Assembly: GCF_018448935.1 (NCBI RefSeq)
Contig: NZ_RCWC01000008.1
Location: forward strand, 62,001-126,000
Direction of reading: 5' to 3'
DNA: 64,000 nt
Source: Photorhabdus noenieputensis
Lineage (GTDB): Bacteria > Pseudomonadota > Gammaproteobacteria > Enterobacterales > Enterobacteriaceae
Part shown: positions 7,884 through 17,666 of the stretch, in pieces
Numbering within the stretch: the stretch's first letter is position 1
Layout of the letters: every line of letters begins with the position of its first letter
Translations under genes and position numbers: made by a program
Notes under the pieces: generated by a model
The model's database searches: none
The model's input: only the letters and a program-made list of their open reading frames with translations
Told to the model about the DNA's origin: nothing

Positions 7884-9053
7884 CTACACCGGAACAACCG
7901 TAGGATTAGCAAGTAATTTACGTAAATTGCGCATTTCCCTTCCCTGATTAATCGCCACAGCACCCACTAAGATTTCATTTTCTGTACCAAATAAAATGGC
8001 CTTATCTGATTGCAAATCACCCTGAACATGCCACTCTTCAGCCTGCATGTTGCCAACCATCTGGATGTTAATACCCCACTGATCGGTCCAGAACCACGGA
8101 GCGCCCGGCCGCGGGGGTTCCAACCCCATCATGGCGTGTGCGGCAATAGTCGCTTGACGGTTAGCATTTTCCCAGGTTTCACGGCGCTGGAGATCACCAG
8201 TCAGTGGTTCCCTCTGGAGGCAAACATCCCCGGCAGCGAAAATATCCGGTTCAGAAGTCTGGCAACGGCTGTCAATGACGATACCGCCATTAGTCACCAA
8301 ACCAGCATCAGCGGCAAGCTGATCCCTGAATTCAGCGCCGATACCATAAATAATAATATCTCCGATCACCTTTTCACCGGTGTTCAATATAAGCACTAAT
8401 TCACTTCCTTGCTTTTGTGCGGAAACAATATTGGCATCAAGGAAGAACTGCACCCCCTTTTCCTGATGACGATTCAAAAGATAATCCTGTAATAACGGCG
8501 GAGCACAACGCCCCATGATGTTATCAGCCTGTTCGATAACCGTAACATTTGCCCCTAATTCACAGGAGGTTGCCGCCAGCTCCAAGCCAATCACTCCACC
8601 ACCAACAATCAAAATCCGTTTGTCTTTTTTCACCGCCTGGCGTAAGCGTTGCGCATCATCCAACGTTCTCAGGGTATAAATATTTTCACCCAGTTGATCA
8701 AGTAGCGGAAATCGTCTGGCTCTTGCCCCCATAGCAAGCAGGAGTTTGTCATATCTGAGCTCGCCGCCATTTTCTAAAACAATGCAATGTCTTGATGGCA
8801 TAATCTGGCTGACCGATTGCCCTATGCGTAGGTCTATCTGGTTTTTCAGATAAAAATCTTCGGAGAACAGATACTTCGGCGCTTCCTCTGGGTTGATTAA
8901 ATACTCTTTTGATAAAATTGGCCGCTCGTAAGGCGCATGATATTCCTTACCAATTAAAATAATATCGCCATCAAACTGCTGCTGTCTTAAGGTTGCGGCG
9001 GCCATCGCCCCCGCTTGCCCTGCTCCAACGATAATAAAAGTCTGATTTCGCAT
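7884..9053 (-). CDS. hcaD: Ferredoxin reductase of phenylpropionate/cinnamate dioxygenase
   Basis: A 389-residue FAD- and NADH-dependent reductase (E. coli HcaD is 400). The FAD site GAGQAGAMAAATLR is at the N-terminus; the NAD site GGGVIGLELA lies near residue 150; a second FAD motif IFAAGDV lies near 270. It passes electrons from NADH to the Rieske ferredoxin encoded upstream (hcaC), which feeds the terminal dioxygenase HcaEF in the cytoplasm. It is the last gene of the leftward operon, one base after mhpB. Order, spacing and length all fit hcaD rather than a generic rubredoxin reductase. Confidence 0.88.
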   Translation of the reverse strand: MRNQTFIIVGAGQAGAMAAATLRQQQFDGDIILIGKEYHAPYERPILSKEYLINPEEAPKYLFSEDFYLKNQIDLRIGQSVSQIMPSRHCIVLENGGELRYDKLLLAMGARARRFPLLDQLGENIYTLRTLDDAQRLRQAVKKDKRILIVGGGVIGLELAATSCELGANVTVIEQADNIMGRCAPPLLQDYLLNRHQEKGVQFFLDANIVSAQKQGSELVLILNTGEKVIGDIIIYGIGAEFRDQLAADAGLVTNGGIVIDSRCQTSEPDIFAAGDVCLQREPLTGDLQRRETWENANRQATIAAHAMMGLEPPRPGAPWFWTDQWGINIQMVGNMQAEEWHVQGDLQSDKAILFGTENEILVGAVAINQGREMRNLRKLLANPTVVPV

Positions 9054-9054
9054 A

Positions 9055-10008
9055 TTACGCTCCTATCTGAGTTACAGGTTGAGCACTGACCATTGCCATC
9101 CCTGCCAGCCACTCCTTAATAGGTTGGTAATAATGCCGTTGCGCTTTATATTCGCCATAAACAGAAAGCGCCGCAAAAGCCGCAATCCAACAACGAATTT
9201 CCTGTCCACCTTTCCCGCCCTGAATGGCGATGCCTCCCTCGGTTAATGAAGCAAGACGCCGAATATCGCCACTACAAAAAATACGCAATAACTCGTCATC
9301 CCACTGTGGATTCAACGGAGCAACGATATTCTCGTCACGAGCCAACGATTTTCCAACCTCAATTACCCGGTTTTGCCGTTTTTGACGCGCTTCTTTTGTC
9401 GGATTTCTTCCGGCAATCAGTCCTTCCTCAACTTCCGCTGGCACTTGTCCCATCTGGGGTATCGGTGGATCATGTGATAATCCACCGGAACCTAGCAGCA
9501 ATACCCGCTGATCGGTGGTGAATATGAATTGACCAACCGCACGACCTAGCGCAACCGCACGACGGCATGTCGGCAATGGTTTAGCTGCACAGTTAATAAA
9601 TATTGGGATGGTTGGATAACGCTGTAAATCTTGACAAAGCAGCATCAATGGTTGAGTAAAACCGTGATCAGCCTGCATACGCCAGGACTGGGCAACATCA
9701 ATATCAGCGTTATACAAGGCGGAAATTAAATCCTTCGCTGTGTTCTCAGGAACATTGAGTGGACCTTTGCCAATATCCCAATCCCCCACTGCATTCGCCC
9801 TTACTCCAACGCAAAATGCCGGCATGAGATCATAAAAAAAACCATTAAAATGGTCAGGAGCGAAAATCACTATCAATTGTGGATCGTAGGCTTTTATCTG
9901 TTCAGCCAATTGCTGAAAAACCTGCCGAACATGCTTTTGTGTCGTTTCTGGCGGAGAACCAAAATCCATCAAAGGCGTGTGTGAAGTACAAATCAATTTA
10001 ACAGTCAT
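9055..10008 (-). CDS. mhpB: 2,3-dihydroxyphenylpropionate/cinnamate 1,2-dioxygenase
   Basis: A 317-residue extradiol dioxygenase of the LigB superfamily (E. coli MhpB is 314). It opens with [14 protein letters not shown], with the early conserved histidine, and later has [27 protein letters not shown] and [12 protein letters not shown], all typical of MhpB. It cleaves the catechol ring of 2,3-dihydroxyphenylpropionate or dihydroxycinnamate beside the hydroxyls, using Fe(II). Its start overlaps hcaB by 11 bp and it is followed at once by hcaD, so it is embedded in the hca operon. In E. coli it belongs to a separate mhp operon. Confidence 0.92.
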   Translation of the reverse strand: MTVKLICTSHTPLMDFGSPPETTQKHVRQVFQQLAEQIKAYDPQLIVIFAPDHFNGFFYDLMPAFCVGVRANAVGDWDIGKGPLNVPENTAKDLISALYNADIDVAQSWRMQADHGFTQPLMLLCQDLQRYPTIPIFINCAAKPLPTCRRAVALGRAVGQFIFTTDQRVLLLGSGGLSHDPPIPQMGQVPAEVEEGLIAGRNPTKEARQKRQNRVIEVGKSLARDENIVAPLNPQWDDELLRIFCSGDIRRLASLTEGGIAIQGGKGGQEIRCWIAAFAALSVYGEYKAQRHYYQPIKEWLAGMAMVSAQPVTQIGA

Positions 10009-10840
10009 TTGAACTCTCCTTTTTGTTCGGAGACATCACCCCTGCTGTCGTTTGACGAATACCGCGAATACTTAATCCGGCATCAGCCGTTATCATCACT
10101 CCCGTTAAAGTACGGTTATTGGCACGAGAAGCCAGCATGACATACGGACCAGTGAAATCTTCTGGTTGAGGTATGAATTGCAAAGGCAAAATCGCACCGA
10201 GACTTTCTAATGACAGGTTATCTGTAATACATCTATCTTGCTGAGATAGTGAAGCCGCCCCACGAAGATCACTTGGCATACCACAAGGCGCAACACCATT
10301 AACCCTGATAACTGGCGCTAATTCATAAGCTAACTGGCGGATCATGCCGACCACACCGTGCTTGCTGGCGGTATACAACACACCACCACCACCAGAAAAC
10401 CATGACGAGTTTGACAATGTAAAAATCATGCTGCCTTCTGATGCGGTTAACGCCGGTAATGCGGCTTTAGCCCCTAGAATATATCCTTTCAGGTTCACAC
10501 CCATCAGCTCATCAAATCCTTTATCAATCTGCTCTGGTGAGGCGTCAAGCAGGCTGATTTTGTGATCCCATATTCCGGCATTACCAACAAAGCAGTCTAA
10601 TTTGCCAAAACGCCGAACAGTTTCAGCCACTGCTCGTTCATTGTCCTCAAAAGAAGCAGCATCACCGTGAACAACACAAATATCGTTACCAAAACAGTGC
10701 GCCAAAGCGGTCGCTTTTTCTGCCGATAGCTCCAAAACGCCCACTTTAGCGCCTTCAACAATAAAACGTTCTACTAAAGCCAAACCTAAACCGGAGCCAC
10801 CGCCTGTTAATAAAATGACTTGATCTTTGATCCAACTCAT
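9998..10840 (-). CDS. hcaB: cis-dihydrodiol dehydrogenase (short-chain dehydrogenase)
   Basis: A 280-residue short-chain dehydrogenase. The NAD-binding motif TGGGSGLG is at residues 13-20, a conserved NAG block lies near 90, and the catalytic YTASK near 155, with the upstream serine in [10 protein letters not shown]. It oxidises the cis-dihydrodiol made by HcaEFCD to 2,3-dihydroxyphenylpropionate or dihydroxycinnamate and regenerates NADH. The start shares one base with the hcaC stop and the end overlaps mhpB. It is about ten residues longer than E. coli HcaB (270), mainly a polar C-terminal tail that lies in the overlap. Confidence 0.9.
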   Translation of the reverse strand: MSWIKDQVILLTGGGSGLGLALVERFIVEGAKVGVLELSAEKATALAHCFGNDICVVHGDAASFEDNERAVAETVRRFGKLDCFVGNAGIWDHKISLLDASPEQIDKGFDELMGVNLKGYILGAKAALPALTASEGSMIFTLSNSSWFSGGGGVLYTASKHGVVGMIRQLAYELAPVIRVNGVAPCGMPSDLRGAASLSQQDRCITDNLSLESLGAILPLQFIPQPEDFTGPYVMLASRANNRTLTGVMITADAGLSIRGIRQTTAGVMSPNKKESSNDC

Positions 10841-11157
10841 TATTGCTCCTCCGATACAGTGATATAAATGTTTCCGTCTTTAACAACAACAGGATAGGTC
10901 TTCAATGGATCTGTTGCAGGAAGGCAAAGAGCCTTCCCGGTTCTGAGACAAAAACTGGCCGTATGCAGTGGACACTCAACTGTCGCATTGTCTTCCAAAT
11001 ACCCTTCGGATATCGAGGCATTACCATGACTGCACCGGTCATCAACAGCAAAGAATTCGCCATCATAGTGAAACAGCGCAATATCCGGTGTGTATTCAAC
11101 CTTACGCGCTTCTCCGTCGGGCAATTCTTCAACCGTACATACGAATAATTGGCTCAT
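10840..11157 (-). CDS. hcaC: Rieske ferredoxin subunit of the dioxygenase
   Basis: A 105-residue Rieske [2Fe-2S] ferredoxin (E. coli HcaC is 106). The cluster ligands are Cys-Ser-His (CSHG near residue 43) and Cys-Pro-Leu-His (CPLH near residue 62). It carries electrons from the reductase HcaD to the terminal oxygenase. It sits between hcaF and hcaB with one-base overlaps on both sides, so it is clearly part of the hcaEFCB unit. Confidence 0.93.
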   Translation of the reverse strand: MSQLFVCTVEELPDGEARKVEYTPDIALFHYDGEFFAVDDRCSHGNASISEGYLEDNATVECPLHTASFCLRTGKALCLPATDPLKTYPVVVKDGNIYITVSEEQ

Positions 11158-11699
11158 CAGAATAAGACACTCAAGTTATGGAAAGTTAAGACTGCCTGAT
11201 CCAAAGTAATTTCACGTTTGCAAACCAGCCAGCTATCCGTTTTCGGATTACGGCGAACACAATCCAGCCGTTTTCCAACATAAAAAGCTTCATCTCGCTC
11301 TTTTTGTGAACGGTACAGCAAATAATTGGACTGAACATGAAATTGGTCAGGCAAATCCGTTTCAGTAATCACTAAGTTTGTCAGTAAATGACGTGTACGG
11401 GATGGGGGTTCTTCTGCCCACGCCATACCGGTTTCCAACCGGGCTATCCGGCGTTCAAGCTGAAATTTATTATCATTGAACAACCAAGTGGTTGGCGGCT
11501 GGATACTCTTACGGCGATCGCGGGTTTGAGCATTAACAATGGTGCGCATGGTATAGCTGAGATCTTCTGATAACAACTCAAGCCAATCACGAAATTTCCA
11601 CTCATCCAGTAATGCAATTTCGTAATACAAGAACTGGCTTATTTCATAGTGCAGTTCCGGCGATACCCTTTTTTCCTGATTAACAATTAATTCTTTCAT
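11157..11699 (-). CDS. hcaF: Phenylpropionate/cinnamate dioxygenase, small (beta) subunit
   Basis: A 180-residue beta subunit of a ring-hydroxylating dioxygenase (E. coli HcaF is 172). It shows the family pattern [20 protein letters not shown], the motif [21 protein letters not shown] and a C-terminal [15 protein letters not shown]. The subunit is structural and shapes the substrate pocket in the alpha3beta3 hexamer. The start overlaps the hcaE stop by 4 bp (ATGA), so both subunits should be made in equal amounts. Confidence 0.92.
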   Translation of the reverse strand: MKELIVNQEKRVSPELHYEISQFLYYEIALLDEWKFRDWLELLSEDLSYTMRTIVNAQTRDRRKSIQPPTTWLFNDNKFQLERRIARLETGMAWAEEPPSRTRHLLTNLVITETDLPDQFHVQSNYLLYRSQKERDEAFYVGKRLDCVRRNPKTDSWLVCKREITLDQAVLTFHNLSVLF

Positions 11700-13057
11700 T
11701 TGACCAACTCCTGCTGATAAACCCGGCTTTTTTCCTCTACTTCATCCCAGGTTTCACTGGTGAGTAAGTCAGCCCAACGCTGATACATGCCACGGGCAAC
11801 AGTTTCGGAAAAAACATAATTGGTCACACCCGGAATTCCATCATCCCGCACTCTTTCTTGTCCCAACCTCATTTCCATACACAATGCGCTGTTACGGGCT
11901 TTGTAACCTCTAAGTACCTTCTGGATTTCTACCCAATTTTCTGAATCATCCTGTTCGAGAAAACCTGCCGGACCAAATGCACGGGTAGTACTGTTCTCAA
12001 AAGCGGCTTTTACTTCCGGAGAAGCGGCTTTATCTGCGATGCAGAATGCCCACACTTCCACCTGATCAGGTCCACGTGGATGCCACACCCGCATAGTTGC
12101 GGTACCGTTAAGCCAGGAAAGTGTCGGGAAGATATTGTTGTGACCGGCAAGACGCCGTGCCCTGACTTTCCCCAGTCGCTGCTCTGCCTCAGCATAGGTT
12201 TCACGGTAGTAACGGGCAACGGCACCATCAACCCAAACATTGGCATCGGGTTTTTCAGTCAGGAAAAATCCACAACCGTGACCATTCTGAGCAAATTGCA
12301 CGGCATCTTTTGCCGTTTCCCAAACTGGCCGTGAAGTCTGATCAGCACCTAATGCTTTGTTACTGTCGCCCTCTTTTACACTTAAAACCTGTACAGCGGA
12401 GGCATGACTGAATAAAGCATGGTATTGATCACCGGCAAACTGTTCAGCGGGTAATTTCCAGTTACAATTAATCACCCACTTTTGCACCCCACCAATAACC
12501 TCAGTTCCTCCTTCACGGCGATCAAGCGCACCATCAAGATACCAAGCCATATCACCAAGATAATCAATCAGGGAGGGGGCTGTCGTATCCCAGTTACCAA
12601 AAATCAATCCCTTATAACTTTCCACACACGGCACTTCCTGAAGTCCCCATTGCTCTTTGCAAAGCCCATGTGGATAAGCACACGCTTCTAACGGAACGTC
12701 GATTAGGCTCCCATCCACACCATATGACCAACCATGATAAGGGCAAGTAAATGCACGGGTATTACCGCTATCCGCGTAACAAACCCGCATGGAACGATGG
12801 CGACACTGGTTAAGGAAAGCTTTGACGGAACCATCTTTCTGGCGGACAACAACAACACTGTCCTCTCCCATATAAGTATTGAAAAAATCACCCGGCTTGG
12901 GGATTTGGCTCTGATGAGCTAGAAACAGCCAACAACGGCCAAATATTCTTTCGAGTTCTAACTGATAGAGCTCGGGATCGATATAAATCTGAGGAGTTAC
13001 ACGACCGGCTCGGGCATCAATCAGGCGGTAAATATCTGAATTTTTGCTCAATGTCAT
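11696..13057 (-). CDS. hcaE: 3-phenylpropionate/cinnamate dioxygenase, large (alpha) subunit
   Basis: A 453-residue Rieske non-haem iron oxygenase (E. coli HcaE is 453). The Rieske ligands are CRHR near residue 86 and CPYHGW near 105. The catalytic iron region contains [14 protein letters not shown] near 205-218, with the bridging Asp and two His. It adds both atoms of O2 to the ring of 3-phenylpropionate or cinnamate to give the cis-dihydrodiol, using electrons from HcaD and HcaC. It is first in the leftward operon and is divergent from a LysR regulator of HcaR type, which should control it. Confidence 0.94.
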   Translation of the reverse strand: MTLSKNSDIYRLIDARAGRVTPQIYIDPELYQLELERIFGRCWLFLAHQSQIPKPGDFFNTYMGEDSVVVVRQKDGSVKAFLNQCRHRSMRVCYADSGNTRAFTCPYHGWSYGVDGSLIDVPLEACAYPHGLCKEQWGLQEVPCVESYKGLIFGNWDTTAPSLIDYLGDMAWYLDGALDRREGGTEVIGGVQKWVINCNWKLPAEQFAGDQYHALFSHASAVQVLSVKEGDSNKALGADQTSRPVWETAKDAVQFAQNGHGCGFFLTEKPDANVWVDGAVARYYRETYAEAEQRLGKVRARRLAGHNNIFPTLSWLNGTATMRVWHPRGPDQVEVWAFCIADKAASPEVKAAFENSTTRAFGPAGFLEQDDSENWVEIQKVLRGYKARNSALCMEMRLGQERVRDDGIPGVTNYVFSETVARGMYQRWADLLTSETWDEVEEKSRVYQQELVK

Positions 13058-13193
13058 ATTATTTTATCCTCAAGTAAAAGAAAGGTTGACTTTTTGCCAA
13101 CATGCAAAATGAATGCTATTAATAGATTAATATTTTGTGAAATACATTGTTTGTTTAAATTGAGACTTTTTTTCGATATGTGAGGAAACGGCA
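13058..13193. promoter_or_regulatory. Divergent control region hcaE/hcaR
   Basis: A 136-bp AT-rich spacer between two divergent starts, where a LysR-type regulator normally binds. I could not define a reliable TnnnnnnnnnnnA operator or promoter by eye. Confidence 0.45.
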
Positions 13194-14072
13194 ATGGAAT
13201 TAAGACACTTACGCTATTTTATTGCAGTGGCAGAAGAATTAAACTTTACTAAAGCCGCAAAAAAGCTACATACTGCACAACCTTCATTAAGTCAACAAAT
13301 AAAAGATTTAGAAGATTATATTGGTTCCACACTATTAGAGAGAAATAAACGCAGAGTCTCTCTAACCAAAGCGGGAGAAGTTTTTTTCCAACAAGCCAGG
13401 CTTATTCTTGATAATGCAGAAAAAGCAAAAAAAATGGCACGCAGAGCGGCGCAAGAACAAATTGTGCTAACTATTGGATTTGTCCCATCAGCAGAAGTTA
13501 AAGTATTACCAGAAGTCATCCCAATATTTCGCTTGGCTCATCCTGGAGCAAAAGTAGAACTTATTAGTTTATTTAATCCAGGACAAGAAGAGAAATTATT
13601 ACAAGGTGACATTGATGTCGCTTTCATGCGTCCGCCAATAAAGAGTGATTACATTGATTTTAAAGTCATTCTTAATGAACCGCTGGTGGTTCTGATGCCT
13701 GCTAATCACAGGCTAAGATATTGTGAGAAAATTTCAGTCAACGACCTACACGGAGAAAATTTTATTATTCCCGATCCAACACAATCTGGCGTATTACAAC
13801 AGATTATAGAAAATTACTTTACCGAACATAATGTCGTTCCTAATATTATTCAAACAGCTAATAATATGCTATTAATCTTAAACATGGTTAGTCTGAATTT
13901 AGGGTGTGCAATAGTACCACTCTATATTACCAGCATCATGACAGACGCCGTTATTTGCCGCCCATTATCAGGCTATTCTCCAACAATAGAATTAATAATG
14001 GCATGGCGAAAAGACAACACATCAGAATTATTATCGCACTTAATAGATGTTGTTGAAAATAAATACCTGTAA
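13194..14072 (+). CDS. hcaR: LysR-family activator of the hca genes
   Basis: A 292-residue LysR-type regulator (E. coli HcaR is 296). The N-terminal winged helix-turn-helix reads MELRHLRYFIAVAEELNFTK then KKLHTAQPSLSQQIKDLE, and the rest is a periplasmic-binding-like effector domain starting near residue 90. It is divergent from hcaE and upstream of mhpC-mhpD. HcaR of E. coli activates hcaEFCBD in response to phenylpropionate or cinnamate, and the same role is inferred here. The gene is AT-rich. Confidence 0.85.
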   Translation: MELRHLRYFIAVAEELNFTKAAKKLHTAQPSLSQQIKDLEDYIGSTLLERNKRRVSLTKAGEVFFQQARLILDNAEKAKKMARRAAQEQIVLTIGFVPSAEVKVLPEVIPIFRLAHPGAKVELISLFNPGQEEKLLQGDIDVAFMRPPIKSDYIDFKVILNEPLVVLMPANHRLRYCEKISVNDLHGENFIIPDPTQSGVLQQIIENYFTEHNVVPNIIQTANNMLLILNMVSLNLGCAIVPLYITSIMTDAVICRPLSGYSPTIELIMAWRKDNTSELLSHLIDVVENKYL

Positions 14073-14191
14073 GAATAAAAATAAGCATCATTGTTTTTAC
14101 CTTTCAGGCTAGACATATTAAGTATTAGTGAATATTACCGGTTGTCGTTATATTAATAACGTATTAACTTAAAATAAATAAGGGAAATATC

Positions 14192-15091
14192 ATGATGTTA
14201 TCAGCGAATCCTCAACATAAACCTATACAACCTGAATTACGTTCGCTTTGGTCGGCCATTGCCAGTGGTGAAATCCACCTACATCATCTCAATGTAAAAG
14301 GGATAAAAACCCGTGTTCTTGAAGCAGGTAATGGACCTATTCTCATTTTCTTACATGGTATTGCAGGTCATTTAGAAGCTTATATGCGCAACATACTGCC
14401 CCATGCTGCCCATTTTCGTGTACTGGCGATCGATATGCTAGGGCATGGCTTCACGGATAAACCTGTCCGTTCCTATGAAATTATCGATTATGTGGAACAC
14501 CTACGAGATCTTATTGAGACATTAAATCTGAAAAAAATTCACCTTTCTGGCGAGTCGTTAGGTGGATGGGTTGCAGCCCGGTTTGCAGCAAAATATCCGC
14601 AATATATTCACCGTCTGGTGTTGAACACAGCAGGTGGCATGATTGCTGATCCAAATGTGATGGAACGCCTGCGCACACTGAGCTTGAATGCAGTGAAAAA
14701 CCCGGATCGGGAAGCTACCCGCAAGCGTCTTGAATTCCTGATGGAAGATCCTGCTATAGTGACGGAAGACCTGGTTGAAGCCCGTTTTGCCATTTATCGT
14801 CAACCGGGAATGTTGTCCGCAATGGAAAACATTATGTGTCTGCAAGATATGGATACCCGCTTACGTAACCTGTTGACCGAAGATGAGCTGGCAAAGATCC
14901 AGGCTGAAACCCTAGTGCTATGGACCACACATGATCCGACTGCTGCGGTTTCAGTAGGTCAGCGCCTTGCCGGACTTATCAAAAAGAGCCGTTTTGTCGT
15001 GATGGAAAAATGCGGTCACTGGCCTCAATATGAAGACCCGGATACATTCAACCGGCTCCATATCGATTTTTTACTCAACGGCAACAAATAA
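14192..15091 (+). CDS. mhpC: 2-hydroxy-6-oxonona-2,4-dienedioate (ring-cleavage product) hydrolase
   Basis: A 299-residue alpha/beta hydrolase. The oxyanion-hole motif FLHGIAG lies near residue 54, the nucleophile elbow GESLGGW near 120, and the late acid/His region ends in KCGHWPQYEDP. These are typical of meta-cleavage product C-C hydrolases. It splits the ring-opened product of MhpB into 2-hydroxypenta-2,4-dienoate and succinate (or fumarate from cinnamate). It is followed 70 bp later by mhpD, which takes the dienoate. It is somewhat longer than E. coli MhpC (about 290), mainly at the N-terminus. Confidence 0.85.
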   Translation: MMLSANPQHKPIQPELRSLWSAIASGEIHLHHLNVKGIKTRVLEAGNGPILIFLHGIAGHLEAYMRNILPHAAHFRVLAIDMLGHGFTDKPVRSYEIIDYVEHLRDLIETLNLKKIHLSGESLGGWVAARFAAKYPQYIHRLVLNTAGGMIADPNVMERLRTLSLNAVKNPDREATRKRLEFLMEDPAIVTEDLVEARFAIYRQPGMLSAMENIMCLQDMDTRLRNLLTEDELAKIQAETLVLWTTHDPTAAVSVGQRLAGLIKKSRFVVMEKCGHWPQYEDPDTFNRLHIDFLLNGNK

Positions 15092-15160
15092 TGTCTCTTT
15101 CAAACGAGTGATATTCCAGTTGGAATGTCACTTCTTTGGTTTGATTAGGAGCAACAACAG

Positions 15161-15943
15161 ATGAATAACGTCATAACCCATCTCAGTGAAAAACTATTTC
15201 AATCGTGGCAAAATCGCCAAGCTATCGATCCTATCTCTGATGAATATCCAGAACTAACATTACACGATGCCTATCTCATCCAGCAAAAAGTTATTGTTCG
15301 CCGGTTGGAAGCAACTGGAGCACAAATTGTCGGTAAAAAGATCGGTATCACTAGCCAGGCAGTTATGGATATATTGGGCGTCAATCAACCCGATTTTGGC
15401 ATTCTCACCTCAGATATGCATTACAAAAACAACGCCACTGTACCCATTGAGCAATTAATTGCGCCGAAAGCTGAAGGTGAAATTGGCTTTATCCTGAAAC
15501 ACAATCTGAGTGGACCAGGTATTACGGCGGGAGATGTACTCAGAGCAACAGATTATGTCGTGCCCTGTATCGAAATTGTTGACTCCCGTATCCGTGACTG
15601 GAAAATAAAAATCACAGATACGATTGCTGATAACGCCTCATCAGGATTATTTGTCATTGGCGATGGTACCCGTTTGCCATCAGAAATTGATTTAGCTGCC
15701 GTTACAATAACGCTAGAGAAAAACGGTAAACTGGTTGACACTGGCATTGGTGCCGCTGCACTAGAGCATCCCGCTAACGCTGTTGCCTGGCTAGCAAATA
15801 TGTTGGGAACACTGAATATGGCATTACTTCATGGAGAAATCATTCTCTCTGGCTCCCTTACCACAATGGTGCCAGTTAATACTGGAGACCAGTTGAAAAT
15901 TAACTTACTGGGCGTGGGATCTGCCAAGGTAAGTTTCGCCTGA
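15161..15943 (+). CDS. mhpD: 2-keto-4-pentenoate hydratase
   Basis: A 260-residue member of the MhpD/FAH-related hydratase family (E. coli MhpD is 269). It has the conserved VGKKIGITSQAVMDILGV, LIAPKAEGEIGF, VVPCIEIVDSRI and LANMLG segments. It adds water to 2-hydroxypenta-2,4-dienoate to give 4-hydroxy-2-oxovalerate. AGGAG lies upstream of the ATG. The next steps (MhpE aldolase, MhpF dehydrogenase) are not encoded here, so they must lie elsewhere or be supplied by other enzymes. Confidence 0.9.
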   Translation: MNNVITHLSEKLFQSWQNRQAIDPISDEYPELTLHDAYLIQQKVIVRRLEATGAQIVGKKIGITSQAVMDILGVNQPDFGILTSDMHYKNNATVPIEQLIAPKAEGEIGFILKHNLSGPGITAGDVLRATDYVVPCIEIVDSRIRDWKIKITDTIADNASSGLFVIGDGTRLPSEIDLAAVTITLEKNGKLVDTGIGAAALEHPANAVAWLANMLGTLNMALLHGEIILSGSLTTMVPVNTGDQLKINLLGVGSAKVSFA

Positions 15944-16775
15944 AAAATTAGCCTTAGTTTCTTAATAGGAGTCATAAAAAGCCCCCACCGAAGTCACTAC
16001 AAAGTTACTAGCAACTTAGTGGCAGGGGCGTAAATGGCTTATTATCATTTTAAGCTTAATTGAAAAATACAATTAATATCTTTATGAGAGTGTGGTAGGT
16101 ACCAACATCGACTAATTTTTATTAAAATAATTTCAAATTTAAATAATTACCAATAGGTATCATATGGCGTGTCCAAATAGATACATGAACACCGACTCGA
16201 TTCAAGTAGATGAATAAATTTTCTAGCAATGAAGTCACAAACATATATTCGGCTTCAATGAGCCAAGATGAAAATCCGTATTACCTGCCCTCATTATTTC
16301 AGTTGATGCTATAGGGTTAATTCTTATCGCATTAAGTTACGTTTTAACAAATACTTCGCATAATAGGGAGGTAATAATCGAATGGTCTATTGTCGATATT
16401 GGTTGCCATCGAAGGACTGGCAAATCTACTTAGTCAGCAACATCATTCACACTGCAATTGATATTTCCACAAAACATAATAACCAAGTTGCTGTAGATGT
16501 GCTGGTTGAGCAGGAAAAGGCGCTTTTAATGTTCTGTCATTTATCAGTAATATTATCGATAATATCATAAATATTAATAAAGAAATCACAATCCCTTAGT
16601 CTTGCGATGACAATAAGTGAACATCAACTCCATACCATGCAATAATTTCTTATGGATAGGATCAACAGGTAATACATTTTCCTAAATAAATTGCAGAAAA
16701 CTATTATAGCTCTTACCAGAATCATCAAGAAATGCTAAAGTTGAAGGATATGAATATTTCAAATGAGCGTGCCAT
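15944..16775. other. Long intergenic region between mhpD and fnr
   Basis: About 830 bp, AT-rich, without a convincing gene. It contains the structured element at 15975-16031 and scattered short frames lacking ribosome sites; the 62-codon frame at 16382 has no recognisable product. The fnr promoter must lie at its right end, but no classical FNR box was found by eye. It may hold gene remnants too decayed to recognise. Confidence 0.5.
15975..16031 (-). terminator. Branched hairpin with T-run on the minus strand
   Basis: GCCCC at one edge pairs with GGGGC at the other. Nested inside are CACTA/TAGTG and GTT/AAC pairings, and the minus strand continues GGGGGCTTTTT. This is a good intrinsic terminator shape, yet no leftward gene is known to its right. 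It could be the 3' end of a small RNA or a remnant. Confidence 0.4.
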
Positions 16776-17531
16776 ATGATCCAGGAAAAACGTGTTATTC
16801 GTCGAATCCAGTCTGGTGGTTGTGCGATCCACTGCCAGGATTGCAGCATTAACCAGCTATGCATTCCTTTCACCCTGAATGAGCACGAGCTTGACCAGCT
16901 TGATAATATCATTGAGCGTAAGAAACCTATCCAGAAAGGGCAAACGTTATTTAAAGCAGGCGATGAGTTGAAATCTCTTTACGCTATCCGTTCTGGCACA
17001 ATTAAAAGCTACACTATCACTGAAGAAGGTGATGAGCAAATTACAGGTTTCCACCTCGCGGGGGATTTAGTCGGTTTTGACGCGATCCTCAATACTAAGC
17101 ACCCAAGTTTTGCTCAAGCTTTGGAAACATCAATGGTCTGTGAAATTCCATTTGAAACATTAGATGACCTGTCCGGGAAAATGCCTAATCTTCGCCAGCA
17201 GATGATGCGCCTAATGAGTGGGGAAATTAAAGGCGACCAAGAAATGATATTGTTGCTATCTAAGAAAAATGCTGAAGAACGGCTAGCTGCATTTATTTAT
17301 AATCTCTCTCGTCGTTTCGCTCAGCGTGGTTTCTCACCAAGAGAATTCCGTTTAACCATGACCCGCAGTGATATTGGTAACTACCTGGGTTTAACGGTTG
17401 AAACTATTAGTCGTCTGCTTGGACGTTTCCAGAAAAACCAAATTCTCGGTGTAAAAGGTAAATACATCACGATTGAAAACATGGATAAGTTGTCTGAATT
17501 AGTCGGAAAAAAATCCGTTTCAATTACCTGA
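16776..17531 (+). CDS. fnr: Anaerobic global regulator FNR
   Basis: A 251-residue CRP/FNR-family regulator, nearly colinear with E. coli FNR (250). Cysteines at 16, 20, 23 and 29 and a further one near 122 (SMVCEI) are kept; C20, C23, C29 and C122 are the known [4Fe-4S] ligands. The C-terminal helix-turn-helix [20 protein letters not shown] reads FNR boxes. Oxygen destroys the cluster and dissolves the active dimer. The ATG is confirmed by the N-terminus [16 protein letters not shown] strong terminator follows and uspE is next, as in E. coli. Confidence 0.98.
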   Translation: MIQEKRVIRRIQSGGCAIHCQDCSINQLCIPFTLNEHELDQLDNIIERKKPIQKGQTLFKAGDELKSLYAIRSGTIKSYTITEEGDEQITGFHLAGDLVGFDAILNTKHPSFAQALETSMVCEIPFETLDDLSGKMPNLRQQMMRLMSGEIKGDQEMILLLSKKNAEERLAAFIYNLSRRFAQRGFSPREFRLTMTRSDIGNYLGLTVETISRLLGRFQKNQILGVKGKYITIENMDKLSELVGKKSVSIT

Positions 17532-17534
17532 CCT

Positions 17535-17572
17535 TAAGACCAGATCATCTTATTTTGTTGATCTGGTTATCC
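17535..17572 (+). terminator. Rho-independent terminator of fnr
   Basis: An ACCAGATCA arm pairs with TGATCTGGT across a loop, just after the fnr stop, followed by TATCC. It separates fnr from uspE. Confidence 0.75.
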
Positions 17573-17666
17573 TCTGACCTGTTCGGTTTGCTTATATTGG
17601 TTTATCTTTAGTATTGAAGCATGAGTATTGAAGCGTGTTTTGTCTAGCCTCTGTGAGGATACCATT

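Noticed and set aside
16382-16570. 62-codon frame in the mhpD-fnr gap
   Set aside because: No ribosome site of note, odd composition, no recognisable product; probably chance in AT-rich DNA.
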